Shown here: positions 20,874 through 32,898 of the stretch, in pieces
Layout: every line of letters begins with the position of its first letter
Position numbering within the stretch: position 1 is the stretch's first letter
Source: Corythucha ciliata
Lineage: Eukaryota; Arthropoda; Insecta; Hemiptera; Tingidae
Direction: 5' to 3'
Length of the DNA stretch: 64,000 nt
Assembly (NCBI GenBank): GCA_038030265.1
Contig: CM075940.1
Coordinates: 1,798,001 to 1,862,000, forward strand
Notes under the pieces: generated by a model
What the model saw: only the letters and a program-made list of their open reading frames with translations
What the model was told of the DNA's origin: nothing
Databases searched by the model: none
Made by a program: the position numbers and the translations under genes

Positions 20874-23277
20874 ATGAGTGCGAGTGTTTTTAAATGTGGC
20901 ACCTGTCCGGCTACCTTTTCAAAAAGGAAAAGTCTGGATAGACACAGAATGACCAGACATGAAGTGGACGAAAGTTCGGTTTTACAGTGCGAGTTTTGTA
21001 GTTATAACACTCCGAGGCGTGATGCCATGAAGAGGCACAAAGTGACTGCCCACGAGAAAGAATTCACGGACGTTGAAAAATGTCATGTTTGCCCACTATG
21101 CATGCTTCGTTGGCCAAAACTAGGGGCTTATTTTGAGCATCTTGAAAATCACCACTCGATCAAAGTTCGCACTGAAACACGAAGTTTCACGAGTAAAGAT
21201 GCGTTTATCGCGTGGAAATCAGAGGTAGAAAAAGAAGACAAAGTCCAATACGTGCAAATTCGTGGCAAGTACAAAAATGCTGATGGGATTGAAATAGTTA
21301 ATTATCGATGTCACCGATCCGGCGTCTTTATTGGAAAGGGAAAGGGCATGAGGCATGAGAAATTACTGGGAACTAATAAAATCGGCGGGGTCTGCCCAGC
21401 ATCCATCGGCGCTAAGCACGACCATGCTTCGGGAAAAATTGTTGTTGATTTTTCCAGGACTCATGTTGGCCACGGAGGAGACATTGGGCGAATGCGGTTG
21501 ACCCAGGAAGAGCGCGAAGAAATTGCCAAAAAAATTTCCTTGAAAATACCATTCGATAGTATTTTGGATTCGGTCCGATCTGAATTTATTTCGAACGATC
21601 TGGAGCGCCGCCATTTGTTGTCCAGACAAGACCTATTCAATGTAGCCCGGGATTTCAACCTGAAAAGTGAATACCTAAGGCACAGAAACGACTTCACTAG
21701 TGTCGAAGCTTGGGTAGAAGAGGTAACCGAATCGGGAGATATCGTCGCCTTCTACAAGCGCCAAGGGACTTGCGCAGAGAAATACCCCCAGCTCTCTGCT
21801 CAAGATGATTTCGTCTTAATAATTATCAACGAGACACAGAGAGAAATTTTAAAAGAATACGGCAACGACTGTGTTTGTGTCGATGAAACACACGGGTTGA
21901 ACTCTTACGGGTTTCAACTTACAACTGTGCTCGTTTTAGACGAACTTCGTCAAGGCTTCCCATGCGCCTTTATGTTCACCAACAGAGGAGACAGTTTAAT
22001 TTTTGAGGTGCTATTCGACGTCGTTCGGGAATCTTGTGGGAAATTGAGCCCAAAAATATTCATGAGCGACATGGCCGAAGCATTTTACAATGCTTGGGTA
22101 AAGGTTATGGGAGAACCTGGCCATAGGTTATTTTGTACTTGGCACGTGGACAGGGCGTGGCGCAAAAATCTAGCCAAGATTCCGGACAAGGAAAAACAAG
22201 CCGATACCTACAAAACTCTTCGTACAATCATGGAAGAAACCGACGCTATGGCTTTCGACAGAATGCTCCATGAGGCGATCCGAACTTTCAAAGATGACCC
22301 CCAAACGTTTGATTTCGGCAGCTATTTCCAGGCGCATTATATGGAATGCGCAGAAAGTTGGGCCTTTTGTTTCAGGCTACACGCCGGGCTTAACACTAAC
22401 ATGCATTTAGAGCGAATGCATGGAGTGTTAAAACACATTTATCTTCACGGCAACTATACCAAAACGCATAGACGTGACAATTTACGCCCTCATGCGTTTT
22501 TTGAGAGACAAAGTCTATGAACGTCTAATACACCTTCATAAAGGTAAAATAACGTCGAAATTGACAGCCATAAGGAAACGCCACAAAACATCGCTGAATT
22601 TGAACGAGGAAAAACTTGTAGGCTGCGAAAAAGACACGACGTGGCAAATTTCATCCTCAAACGAACGCGAGATTTATACGTTGAAATCGATGGAAGTCAA
22701 CTGCAGCTGTGACCTTCGGTGCGTTGAATGTAAGTCGTGCATCCATTCATTCATTTGCTCGTGCCCCGATTCGGCCATCAAATTCAATATGTGCAAGCAT
22801 ATACATTTGCTTTGCCGGAAACTTGAGCGCGCCGTTGACGACACATGCTGCGGAGTCGAAGAGGACTCAACTCAAATCTTGATTTTGGACGAAAACCATA
22901 AAAAAGATGCTCAACAGATCCTCATTGACCAGATGAAAAAAACACCGTCACGTTCTGAAGTGGATGTCTCCAACGAACGAGAACGAGAAAATCTTCGCCG
23001 ATGGTTCGACGAAATTTTGACAGACGCGGATCGACCAGAGGACTTCAAATTGATCCGAAACAATTTGAAGTCTCTGCAGCCTACAATGCGAGCGCAGAAA
23101 ATGAATTCGACGTTGCCGGAGAAAGGTGTGACGTCGAGGAAGAGGCAAAAATTTGAACCTCAAAGGAAGTTCAATGCAAAAACTCCAAGAAAAGAAAACT
23201 CGTCCAAGGCAGGGATTTCAAAACCAACGCTTGAACAACGCGAGCGTATTGCTGTAGATTTATTGATCGATTCCTGA
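20874..23277 (+). pseudogene. MULE-type transposase with N-terminal C2H2 fingers and SWIM finger (one frameshift)
   Basis: The start chosen is the ATG at 20874 (MSASVFKCGTC), because the 53 upstream codons are low-complexity. Three C2H2 fingers occupy residues about 5-110 (FKCGTCPATF, LQCEFCSYNT and a third starting CHVCPLC). The MULE DDE domain follows, with aspartates in CVDETHGLN and IFMSDMAEAF, the CTWH motif, and a glutamate in HLERMHGVLKH. A SWIM zinc finger (CSCPD...MCKHIHLLC) and a basic tail lie at 22690-23277. The frame shifts once: the first frame runs to a stop at 22520, and the continuation opens from about 22465 in the next frame. The simplest cause is one extra A in the AAAA run at 22461-22464. 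All catalytic motifs survive. In Mutator-like elements this enzyme cuts and pastes the element. No terminal inverted repeats were found. Confidence 0.85.
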
Positions 23278-23519
23278 AACTTTGTTATTAAAATGTTTTT
23301 GATTCGCGGTTGAATGAGATTTTCGGTTATTATTTTATGTGTAAGAAGCCTCTGACCGGTCAGTCAATTTGATTAAGGCCAAGTTTACACTGTCCGCTTT
23401 TTCTCTTCCGTTGCGTTGCGTTAGCTTGAAAAAGAGCGAAGCCTTGCCTTCCGTTTCTTAGCAATTATTTTTTTCAATTTTTTTTTTCTAATTTTTTCAA
23501 TTCTTACATTGGCGTCTAA

Positions 23520-24261
23520 AGGGGCCCACACACGGTCAAACATGCTTAACAAGCATGGTTTTATTAGTTTCGCTTGTCAAGCATGTTTGACGTTTGATGC
23601 CGCACCCACACGGTCGAACTTGTCGTCAAGCTTCAACTTCAAACGTGCGCCTAAGCTTCAGCAGTGGTCAGTGTTCATTTTGCGTTCATATGTTTAGTAT
23701 GGATATTAACCATTTGAGTAATTTGTATTGCCTTATCAGGGCCAAAGCCGCAAAAAAAGCCCACAGGAAGAAGAAAAGGTCTATGTGGACCAAACAATAG
23801 CTCAAGAAAAGAGGTACTTTTGGCCACGCAAACCTCTTGGAAGAGCTGAGAAGTGCTCGGAGATTTTTTATAAATATATTCATTTTTCTTATCGTCTATC
23901 TTATACACGTGAAGTGTGCAAGTATGCTCCATGTTTCCAGGAAAGTATGTCCTTTCCTCATGAAACATCCAGTATTTAGTCAAAGGATTATTTTGAAAAA
24001 CCAATTTTTTCATTCACATAAAAATCACCCCAATACCCTTTTTTCTTTATGGTTTGAAGGTTTGATGGTTTGAAACACACAAACACGATCAAACATGTTT
24101 GTCAAACCAAATGTCTGAGAGCAAATTTTCTGGCAGTGACTGAAAACCGTCAAACGTGATGTCAAACCTTCAAACATGACCCCACACACGATCAAATCTG
24201 CTTGTCAAGCGAGGTTGTCAAACCATGCTTGTCAAGCATGTTTGACCGTGTGTGGGCCCCT
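23520..24261. mobile_element. 742-bp MITE, PIF/Harbinger-like, with TAA target duplication
   Basis: The left end reads AGGGGCCCACACACGGTCAA and the right end is its reverse complement. The inverted repeat continues for about 40 bp with one mismatch (CATGCTTAACAAGCATGG against CATGCTTGACAAGCATGG). TAA at 23517-23519 and 24262-24264 flank it, fitting the 3-bp TWA target of PIF/Harbinger elements. The interior holds many copies of GTCAAACATG and TTGTCAAGC, alone or as palindromes. There is no transposase frame. Confidence 0.8.
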
Positions 24262-24537
24262 TAAGCTTAGCTTCGAGCTAAACGAAACTTTAAACCCATG
24301 TGGTCGACCCCAGCCAACACGATTGAGTCAAGCATGATAGTCCGTTTGACGATTGAGTCAAAGATGGTGTTTAATGCACCATCACTTGAACGTCCAGCTT
24401 TTAGAAACAACAGGTTCAAGAACTAGGAAAAATCCTCTGGGCTTAAGGCAGTAAACAGAAATCATTCCGGGAGGGGCGAATCCGACAATCCCTATGGTTG
24501 GGGGTGGAGCGGGTGAATCACATGAGGGGGGGGGGGG

Positions 24538-25893
24538 TTCAAACTCCACATTTGACAAATAGAACACGTAGTCCTAAAAATACATATCCTATGAGGATGA
24601 TAATTATCCACATAATCACATAAACTATAATTTTATTTTAAAGAACCATACTCAACCTGCTCAAGTTTCTTACCCCCCCCCCCCCGGAACGGTCATTTGT
24701 GAAAAACTCTACCTGTCATTCCCCAATTTTCATTTTCTCATACAATTCTGAAGAAATAACTATGTACCCCTGATCAGAGAGTCTATAAAACGTCAGCATT
24801 TTATAGACTCAAAAAGCTGATTTCGAATTTTAAATAAATAAATAATAAGTATATAAGATAACCGACGAAAAAAATTGAGGGAGATTCACCCTCAAGAAAT
24901 AGTAGAACCTTTTCCCATTAATTTTCAGTTACCAGCTATTTCTATAAACAAGTGCCCAGTTATTTTTAATTTAATTAACTAGTTTTATGGTTCATTTCTT
25001 TAGTTTAATTATTTGTTGTCTTCCCAGAGTTTCTGATTTGAAAAAAAAAAAATATATTTCCAAGACTACAGTTGAACAAAGAACTTGAAGTAAATGCCGA
25101 TAGAGAGCAGGACAGCGGATACCTTGAAAAGCGTGGAAAACGGCACCACATTCTGCTATCGCGAACGGCAAGTGTCCATTCATTCCCACTCGCTCACCAC
25201 TTCATTCACCAGTCACCACTCATTCAGTCCGGTTCTGTTCTCCTGTTGTATACGAGCGAAGAGTGAATGTGGAGATTAGAAGGTTCAGAAGAAGCCTTTG
25301 TTTTGTTTTTAAACTCACAATGAAAATAAATAAATCCTGCCTGTCTGGAATAAATGATTATCATCTGAATTTTTTGTCTGAAAAGTGCCAGCAATTACGC
25401 CCCGAGGAGAAGTTAGTAAATCTTATGCTAGACGAGGTTTATGTAAAATCTGGCGTAGCCTACAAATCAGGTCACCTAGAAGGGTACAGTGTAAACAAAG
25501 ATGAAAGTTTATCCTACGCGAAAACTGTCCAAACTTTCATGATTTCTTCCATTCAATCTCAAAACAAGGACGTTGTTGCTTTGTTCCCGGTATCGAATAT
25601 TATTTCTTCTGAATTGCTCGTCATGCTGAACAACGTAATCGAGCTTGTAACAAGAGCCGGTTATCAAATTATTTCAATAATATCAGACAACAACAGGTTA
25701 AACAGAAAATGTTTTGAAATGCTTTGTGGCGGAAATTTAAAAACTTCTTTTACAAACCCATCGAACCCTAACTTTGACATTTTCATTTTATTTGATACCG
25801 TACACTTGGTAAAAAATGTCAGGAACAACTGGCTTAATCAAAATGACCCTCGCAAATCATTTTCCATCCCCAAATTTCCCTCCGGTTCTGAAT
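24538..25893 (+). repeat. P-element tandem duplication, copy 1
   Basis: 1,356 bp, nearly identical to 25910-27264; the visible differences are homopolymer lengths, such as the A-run near 25040. The copies are separated by the 16-bp GGGGACCTGGGGGGGG. The open frame here (ATG 25320) is cut at the junction and ends out of frame at 25934, so copy 1 encodes only the first part of the transposase. Confidence 0.9.
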
Positions 25894-25909
25894 GGGGACC
25901 TGGGGGGGG

Positions 25910-27264
25910 TTCAAACTCCACATTTGACAAATAGAACACGTAGTCCTAAAAATACATATCCTATGAGGATGATAATTATCCACATAATCACATAAACTAT
26001 AATTTTATTTTAAAGAACCATACTCAACCTGCTCAAGTTTCTTACCCCCCCCCCCCCGGAACGGTCATTTGTGAAAAACTCTACCTGTCATTCCCCAATT
26101 TTCATTTTCTCATACAATTCTGAAGAAATAACTATGTACCCCTGATCAGAGAGTCTATAAAACGTCAGCATTTTATAGACTCAAAAAGCTGATTTCGAAT
26201 TTTAAATAAATAAATAATAAGTATATAAGATAACCGACGAAAAAAATTGAGGGAGATTCACCCTCAAGAAATAGTAGAACCTTTTCCCATTAATTTTCAG
26301 TTACCAGCTATTTCTATAAACAAGTGCCCAGTTATTTTTAATTTAATTAACTAGTTTTATGGTTCATTTCTTTAGTTTAATTATTTGTTGTCTTCCCAGA
26401 GTTTCTGATTTGAAAAAAAAAAATATATTTCCAAGACTACAGTTGAACAAAGAACTTGAAGTAAATGCCGATAGAGAGCAGGACAGCGGATACCTTGAAA
26501 AGCGTGGAAAACGGCACCACATTCTGCTATCGCGAACGGCAAGTGTCCATTCATTCCCACTCGCTCACCACTTCATTCACCAGTCACCACTCATTCAGTC
26601 CGGTTCTGTTCTCCTGTTGTATACGAGCGAAGAGTGAATGTGGAGATTAGAAGGTTCAGAAGAAGCCTTTGTTTTGTTTTTAAACTCACAATGAAAATAA
26701 ATAAATCCTGCCTGTCTGGAATAAATGATTATCATCTGAATTTTTTGTCTGAAAAGTGCCAGCAATTACGCCCCGAGGAGAAGTTAGTAAATCTTATGCT
26801 AGACGAGGTTTATGTAAAATCTGGCGTAGCCTACAAATCAGGTCACCTAGAAGGGTACAGTGTAAACAAAGATGAAAGTTTATCCTACGCGAAAACTGTC
26901 CAAACTTTCATGATTTCTTCCATTCAATCTCAAAACAAGGACGTTGTTGCTTTGTTCCCGGTATCGAATATTATTTCTTCTGAATTGCTCGTCATGCTGA
27001 ACAACGTAATCGAGCTTGTAACAAGAGCCGGTTATCAAATTATTTCAATAATATCAGACAACAACAGGTTAAACAGAAAATGTTTTGAAATGCTTTGTGG
27101 CGGAAATTTAAAAACTTCTTTTACAAACCCATCGAACCCTAACTTTGACATTTTCATTTTATTTGATACCGTACACTTGGTAAAAAATGTCAGGAACAAC
27201 TGGCTTAATCAAAATGACCCTCGCAAATCATTTTCCATCCCCAAATTTCCCTCCGGTTCTGAAT
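25910..27264 (+). repeat. P-element tandem duplication, copy 2
   Basis: Same 1.36-kb sequence as copy 1, including the C-run (26046-26057) and the ATAAATAAATAATAAG stretch upstream of the coding start. Copy 2 continues without break into the rest of the transposase. Confidence 0.9.
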
Positions 27265-28574
27265 CACGCGTTGATTCACAGTGGGCCTGCCTTCAGGACT
27301 TACGAGACGTATATTCTAACGAGCAGTGTAACGTAGTAAAATTAGCTCCGTCATTGTCTCGTAAAGTTCTTTTCCCGACCAGCATTGAAAGGCAAGATGT
27401 GGCGAACTGTCTAAAAATGTTCGACGAAAAGAATATTGCAGCGTTGAAGGAGACATTCAAAAATGATGAGACTTCTATTGCCGGCACAGTCATATTTCTT
27501 CAAACTATTTCTTCCTGATGGAAAATCGTGAATTGCAAAAGCAAATTGTTGGGGATGAAATTGAGAGGCCCTTTCAGAGACCCCATCAAATCCCCGGACG
27601 ATGAAAATATACTGTTTTTAAAAATTTTTGTTAAATGGCTGGATGCATGGGAAGCAATACCAGTGCAAGGTTGTAGTTCACTTCAAGCAAAGAGGCACGG
27701 CAAACTTTCTGCCGAAACATACTTCGCCCTTCGCCACACGACAGCAACTTTAGTAGAAATCAGTTCGTACCTCCTCGAAAAACTGAAATTCTCGTACGTT
27801 TTGCTTGGAAAATTTCAAAATGACGAAATTGAAAATCGCTTCGGCCAGTATCGGCAAATGAACGGAGGAAATTATAACATTTCTGTGACTCAGATCATGG
27901 AATCAGAAAAAAAACTGAAGATAAAAGGATTATTGAAACTTAAGTCATCAGTCAAAGGGGAATTCAGCATTAAATGCTTTTTGCAAAGCATTGATTCGCG
28001 TGATGGCGAACAAGAAAAGAGCCGTGACCCTTCAGATACTTCGGACTATTTTGAGACAATTATGGAACAAATTGAAAATATGGATTTAGAAGATTGGGAA
28101 GTTAAGGTCCTTATTTATATTGCCGGTTATATAGGCAAAAAAATTTGTGATAGGAACAATTGCAGCAATTGTAAGACTTCCCTTCTTAAAAACAGGGACA
28201 TGGACATCGTCATAGATAAAAAATATGATTACCTCAATATAATTGACAAAGGGGGCTCAAAGTATCCGCAGGAGTACTTAGTAAACTTATTAATGCAATC
28301 CCTCTTGGTATTCAAACAGCTCATTTCCCCCGAATATGAATTGCGATTCATACATTCACCAAACCAAAGGGCCGTATTTGTGAAACGCAAGCGTCTTGCT
28401 CTTTGTTCACTGTCATTTTTTTTAGTTCGTCCAGCCAACAATCGAACGTCAGAACAGATCTTCAAGATAGAAAGCAGGAACAGCATAGCCCCAAGCTTGC
28501 CAAGATGTCAAGCTCATTTCATGAGTACGGTTGCAAACTGTCCTGGGGTATTGCGGGTAGTCATAATTTGCTAA
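26691..28574 (+). pseudogene. P-element (THAP9-like) transposase, one in-frame TGA
   Basis: From the ATG at 26691 (the frame is open from 26634) one frame reads through to 28574 with a single stop, TGA at 27516-27518, between TVIFLQTISS and WKIVNCKSK. Family features are LMLDEVYVKSG (first catalytic aspartate of the RNase H-like fold), SDNNRLNRKCFEML (second aspartate), the conserved FDTVHLVKNVRNNW in the GTP-binding insertion domain, and HTTATLVEISSYLLE with FQNDEIENRFGQYRQ (catalytic acidic region) in the C-terminal part. An N-terminal THAP DNA-binding domain is not visible; it may be in an upstream exon or lost. The last about 65 codons (from FVKRKRLALC) coincide with the first satellite unit and are probably not original protein. 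P elements cut and paste with GTP as cofactor. Confidence 0.8.
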
Positions 28575-28592
28575 TTTGGCTAATTTTGTCCC

Positions 28593-28880
28593 ACATCCCG
28601 GCCTGCGAACTGTCCCAGGGTACCCCGGATAGTCATAGTTAGCTAATTTGGCTAATTTTGTCCCACATCCCGGCCTGCGAACTGTCCCAGGGTACCCCGG
28701 ATAGTCATAGTTAGCTAATTTGGCTAATTTTGTCCCACATCCCGGCCTGCGAACTGTCCCAGGGTACCCCGGATAGTCATAGTTAGCTAATTTGGCTAAT
28801 TTTGTCCCACATCCCGGCCTGCGAACTGTCCCAGGGTACCCCGGATAGTCATAGTTAGCTAATTTGGCTAATTTTGTCCC
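28593..28880 (+). repeat. 72-bp subrepeat, four copies (single copies at 29678, 31561, 34076)
   Basis: Unit starts ACATCCCGGCCTGCGAACTG and ends CTAATTTTGTCCC. Copies are 28593-28664, 28665-28736, 28737-28808 and 28809-28880. Single copies lie at 29678-29749, 31561-31632 and 34076-34147 (the last with TTAGC for TTGGC). Because 72 is a multiple of three and no stop falls in one minus frame, the array reads as a 24-residue peptide repeat; this is most likely incidental. Confidence 0.9.
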
Positions 28881-29144
28881 GCGTCCCGACCAAGGACAAG
28901 TCCCGTCTCGCACGCACCCCTAGTTTCGATCTTTGAAACTTTTGTACCGTTCTCAATTTTGTATTTGTTCTCAAATTTCAAATTGGCAACGCTAAGCTCG
29001 ATGGTATCGCTCGTGTCATAATTTCTTTGAAACTCTTATTTTTCAGTGAATTTCATGGAAAAACTCCTCCAAAAGCTCCAAGTAAGGCGCGAAATAGTAC
29101 CCGCTGAGTTTTCTAAATAATATATTGGCTCTGAAGTTGGGGAT

Positions 29145-29452
29145 GGGAATGTAATTGGTAATTGTTAATTACAAATTACTTCCAAAAAAGAGGATTAATT
29201 ACCAATTACAAATTGTAATTGAATTACTTTTTCAATTACCAATTACAAATTGTAATTGAATTACTTTTTCAATTACCAATTACAAATTGTAATTGAATTA
29301 CTTTTTCAATTACCAATTACTTTTCACTTCCACGAATAATTACAAATTACTTCCAAAAAAGAGGATTAATTACCAATTACTTTTCACTTCCACGAATAAT
29401 TACAAATTACAATTACTGTAATTGAATTACTTTTTCAATTACCAATTACCCA
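29145..29452 (+). repeat. AATTAC mosaic blocks of the satellite
   Basis: Built from a few words: TTCCAAAAAAGAGGATTAAT, TTTTCACTTCCACGAATAAT, TTGTAATTGAATTACTTTTT and, elsewhere, TTCGATGAATTGCTTTTAAT. They are joined by ATTACAAATTAC or ATTACCAATTAC and shuffled differently in each unit. Equivalent blocks are at 30066-30172, 30668-31332, 31910-32035, 32535-32592, 33725-33848 and 34470-34605. AATTGTAATT-type palindromes abound. Confidence 0.8.
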
Positions 29453-32400
29453 AGAGCTGGATTTGTGAAACGCAAGCGTCTTGCTCTTTGTTCACTGTCA
29501 TTTTTTTTAGTTCGTCCAGCCAACAATCGAACGTCAGAACAGATCTTCAAGATAGAAAGCAGGAACAGCATAGCCCCAAGCTTGCCAAGATGTCAAGCTC
29601 ATTTCATGAGTACGGTTGCAAACTGTCCTGGGGTATTGCGGGTAGTCATAATTTGCTAATTTGGCTAATTTTGTCCCACATCCCGGCCTGCGAACTGTCC
29701 CAGGGTACCCCGGATAGTCATAGTTAGCTAATTTGGCTAATTTTGTCCCGCGTCCCGACCAAGGACAAGTCCCGTCTCGCACGCACCCCTAGTTTCGATC
29801 TTTGAAACTTTTGTACCGTTCTCAATTTTGTATTTGTTCTCAAATTTCAAATTGGCAACGCTAAGCTCGATGGTATCGCTCGTGTCATAATTTCTTTGAA
29901 ACTCTTATTTTTCATTTACACACAAATTATCGACCAATGTTTCACAACTCTTATTTTTCAGTGAATTTCATGGAAAAACTCCTCCAAAAGCTCCAAGTAA
30001 GGCGCGAAATAGTACCCGCTGAGTTTTCTAAATAATATATTGGCTCTGAAGTTGGGGATGGGAATGTAATTGGTAATTGTTAATTACAAATTACCAATTA
30101 CTTTTCACTTCCACGAATAATTACAAATTACAATTACTGTAATTGAATTACTTTTTCAATTACCAATTACCCAAGAGCTGGATTTGTGAAACGCAAGCGT
30201 CTTGCTCTTTGTTCACTGTCATTTTTTTTAGTTCGTCCAGCCAACAATCGAACGTCAGAACAGATCTTCAAGATAGAAAGCAGGAACAGCATAGCCCCAA
30301 GCTTGCCAAGATGTCAAGCTCATTTCATGAGTACGGTTGCAAACTGTCCTGGGGTATTGCGGGTAGTCATAATTTGCTAATTTGGCTAATTTTGTCCCGC
30401 GTCCCGACCAAGGACAAGTCCCGTCTCGCACGCACCCCTAGTTTCGATCTTTGAAACTTTTGTACCGTTCTCAATTTTGTATTTGTTCTCAAATTTCAAA
30501 TTGGCAACGCTAAGCTCGATGGTATCGCTCGTGTCATAATTTCTTTGAAACTCTTATTTTTCAGTGAATTTCATGGAAAAACTCCTCCAAAAGCTCCAAG
30601 TAAGGCGCGAAATAGTACCCGCTGAGTTTTCTAAATAATATATTGGCTCTGAAGTTGGGGATGGGAATGTAATTGGTAATTGTTAATTACAAATTACTTC
30701 CAAAAAAGAGGATTAATTACCAATTACAAATTGTAATTGAATTACTTTTTCAATTACCAATTACTTTTCACTTCCACGAATAATTACAAATTACTTCCAA
30801 AAAAGAGGATTAATTACCAATTACTTTTCACTTCCACGAATAATTACAAATTACTTCGATGAATTGCTTTTAATTACAAATTACCAATTACAAATTGTAA
30901 TTGAATTACTTTTTCAATTACCAATTACAAATTGTAATTGAATTACTTTTTCAATTACCAATTACTTTTCACTTCCACGAATAATTACAAATTACAATTA
31001 CTGTAATTGAATTACTTTTTCAATTACCAATTACAAATTGTAATTGAATTACTTTTTCAATTACCAATTACTTTTCACTTCCACGAATAATTACAAATTA
31101 CCAATTACTTTTCACTTCCACGAATAATTACAAATTACTTCCAAAAAAGAGGATTAATTACCAATTACTTTTCACTTCCACGAATAATTACAAATTACTT
31201 CCAAAAAAGAGGATTAATTACCAATTACTTTTCACTTCCACGAATAATTACAAATTACCAATTACTTTTCACTTCCACGAATAATTACAAATTACTTCGA
31301 TGAATTGCTTTTAATTACAAATTACCAATTACCCAAGAGCTGGATTTGTGAAACGCAAGCGTCTTGCTCTTTGTTCACTGTCATTTTTTTTAGTTCGTCC
31401 AGCCAACAATCGAACGTCAGAACAGATCTTCAAGATAGAAAGCAGGAACAGCATAGCCCCAAGCTTGCCAAGATGTCAAGCTCATTTCATGAGTACGGTT
31501 GCAAACTGTCCTGGGGTATTGCGGGTAGTCATAATTTGCTAATTTGGCTAATTTTGTCCCACATCCCGGCCTGCGAACTGTCCCAGGGTACCCCGGATAG
31601 TCATAGTTAGCTAATTTGGCTAATTTTGTCCCGCGTCCCGACCAAGGACAAGTCCCGTCTCGCACGCACCCCTAGTTTCGATCTTTGAAACTTTTGTACC
31701 GTTCTCAATTTTGTATTTGTTCTCAAATTTCAAATTGGCAACGCTAAGCTCGATGGTATCGCTCGTGTCATAATTTCTTTGAAACTCTTATTTTTCAGTG
31801 AATTTCATGGAAAAACTCCTCCAAAAGCTCCAAGTAAGGCGCGAAATAGTACCCGCTGAGTTTTCTAAATAATATATTGGCTCTGAAGTTGGGGATGGGA
31901 ATGTAATTGGTAATTGTTAATTACAAATTACCAATTACTTTTCACTTCCACGAATAATTACAAATTACCAATTACTTTTCACTTCCACGAATAATTACAA
32001 ATTACTTCCAAAAAAGAGGATTAATTACCAATTACCCAAGAGCTGGATTTGTGAAACGCAAGCGTCTTGCTCTTTGTTCACTGTCATTTTTTTTAGTTCG
32101 TCCAGCCAACAATCGAACGTCAGAACAGATCTTCAAGATAGAAAGCAGGAACAGCATAGCCCCAAGCTTGCCAAGATGTCAAGCTCATTTCATGAGTACG
32201 GTTGCAAACTGTCCTGGGGTATTGCGGGTAGTCATAATTTGCTAATTTGGCTAATTTTGTCCCGCGTCCCGACCAAGGACAAGTCCCGTCTCGCACGCAC
32301 CCCTAGTTTCGATCTTTGAAACTTTTGTACCGTTCTCAATTTTGTATTTGTTCTCAAATTTCAAATTGGCAACGCTAAGCTCGATGGTATCGCTCGTGTC

Positions 32401-32898
32401 ATAATTTCTTTGAAACTCTTATTTTTCAGTGAATTTCATGGAAAAACTCCTCCAAAAGCTCCAAGTAAGGCGCGAAATAGTACCCGCTGAGTTTTCTAAA
32501 TAATATATTGGCTCTGAAGTTGGGGATGGGAATGTAATTGGTAATTGTTAATTACAAATTACTTCCAAAAAAGAGGATTAATTACCAATTACCCAAGAGC
32601 TGGATTTGTGAAACGCAAGCGTCTTGCTCTTTGTTCACTGTCATTTTTTTTAGTTCGTCCAGCCAACAATCGAACGTCAGAACAGATCTTCAAGATAGAA
32701 AGCAGGAACAGCATAGCCCCAAGCTTGCCAAGATGTCAAGCTCATTTCATGAGTACGGTTGCAAACTGTCCTGGGGTATTGCGGGTAGTCATAATTTGCT
32801 AATTTGGCTAATTTTGTCCCGCGTCCCGACCAAGGACAAGTCCCGTCTCGCACGCACCCCTAGTTTCGATCTTTGAAACTTTTGTACCGTTCTCAATT

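Noticed and set aside
28449..28913. 154-residue repeat protein on the minus strand
   Set aside because: It is the 72-bp satellite read in a stop-free frame. There is no start context, signal or conservation beyond the DNA repeat.
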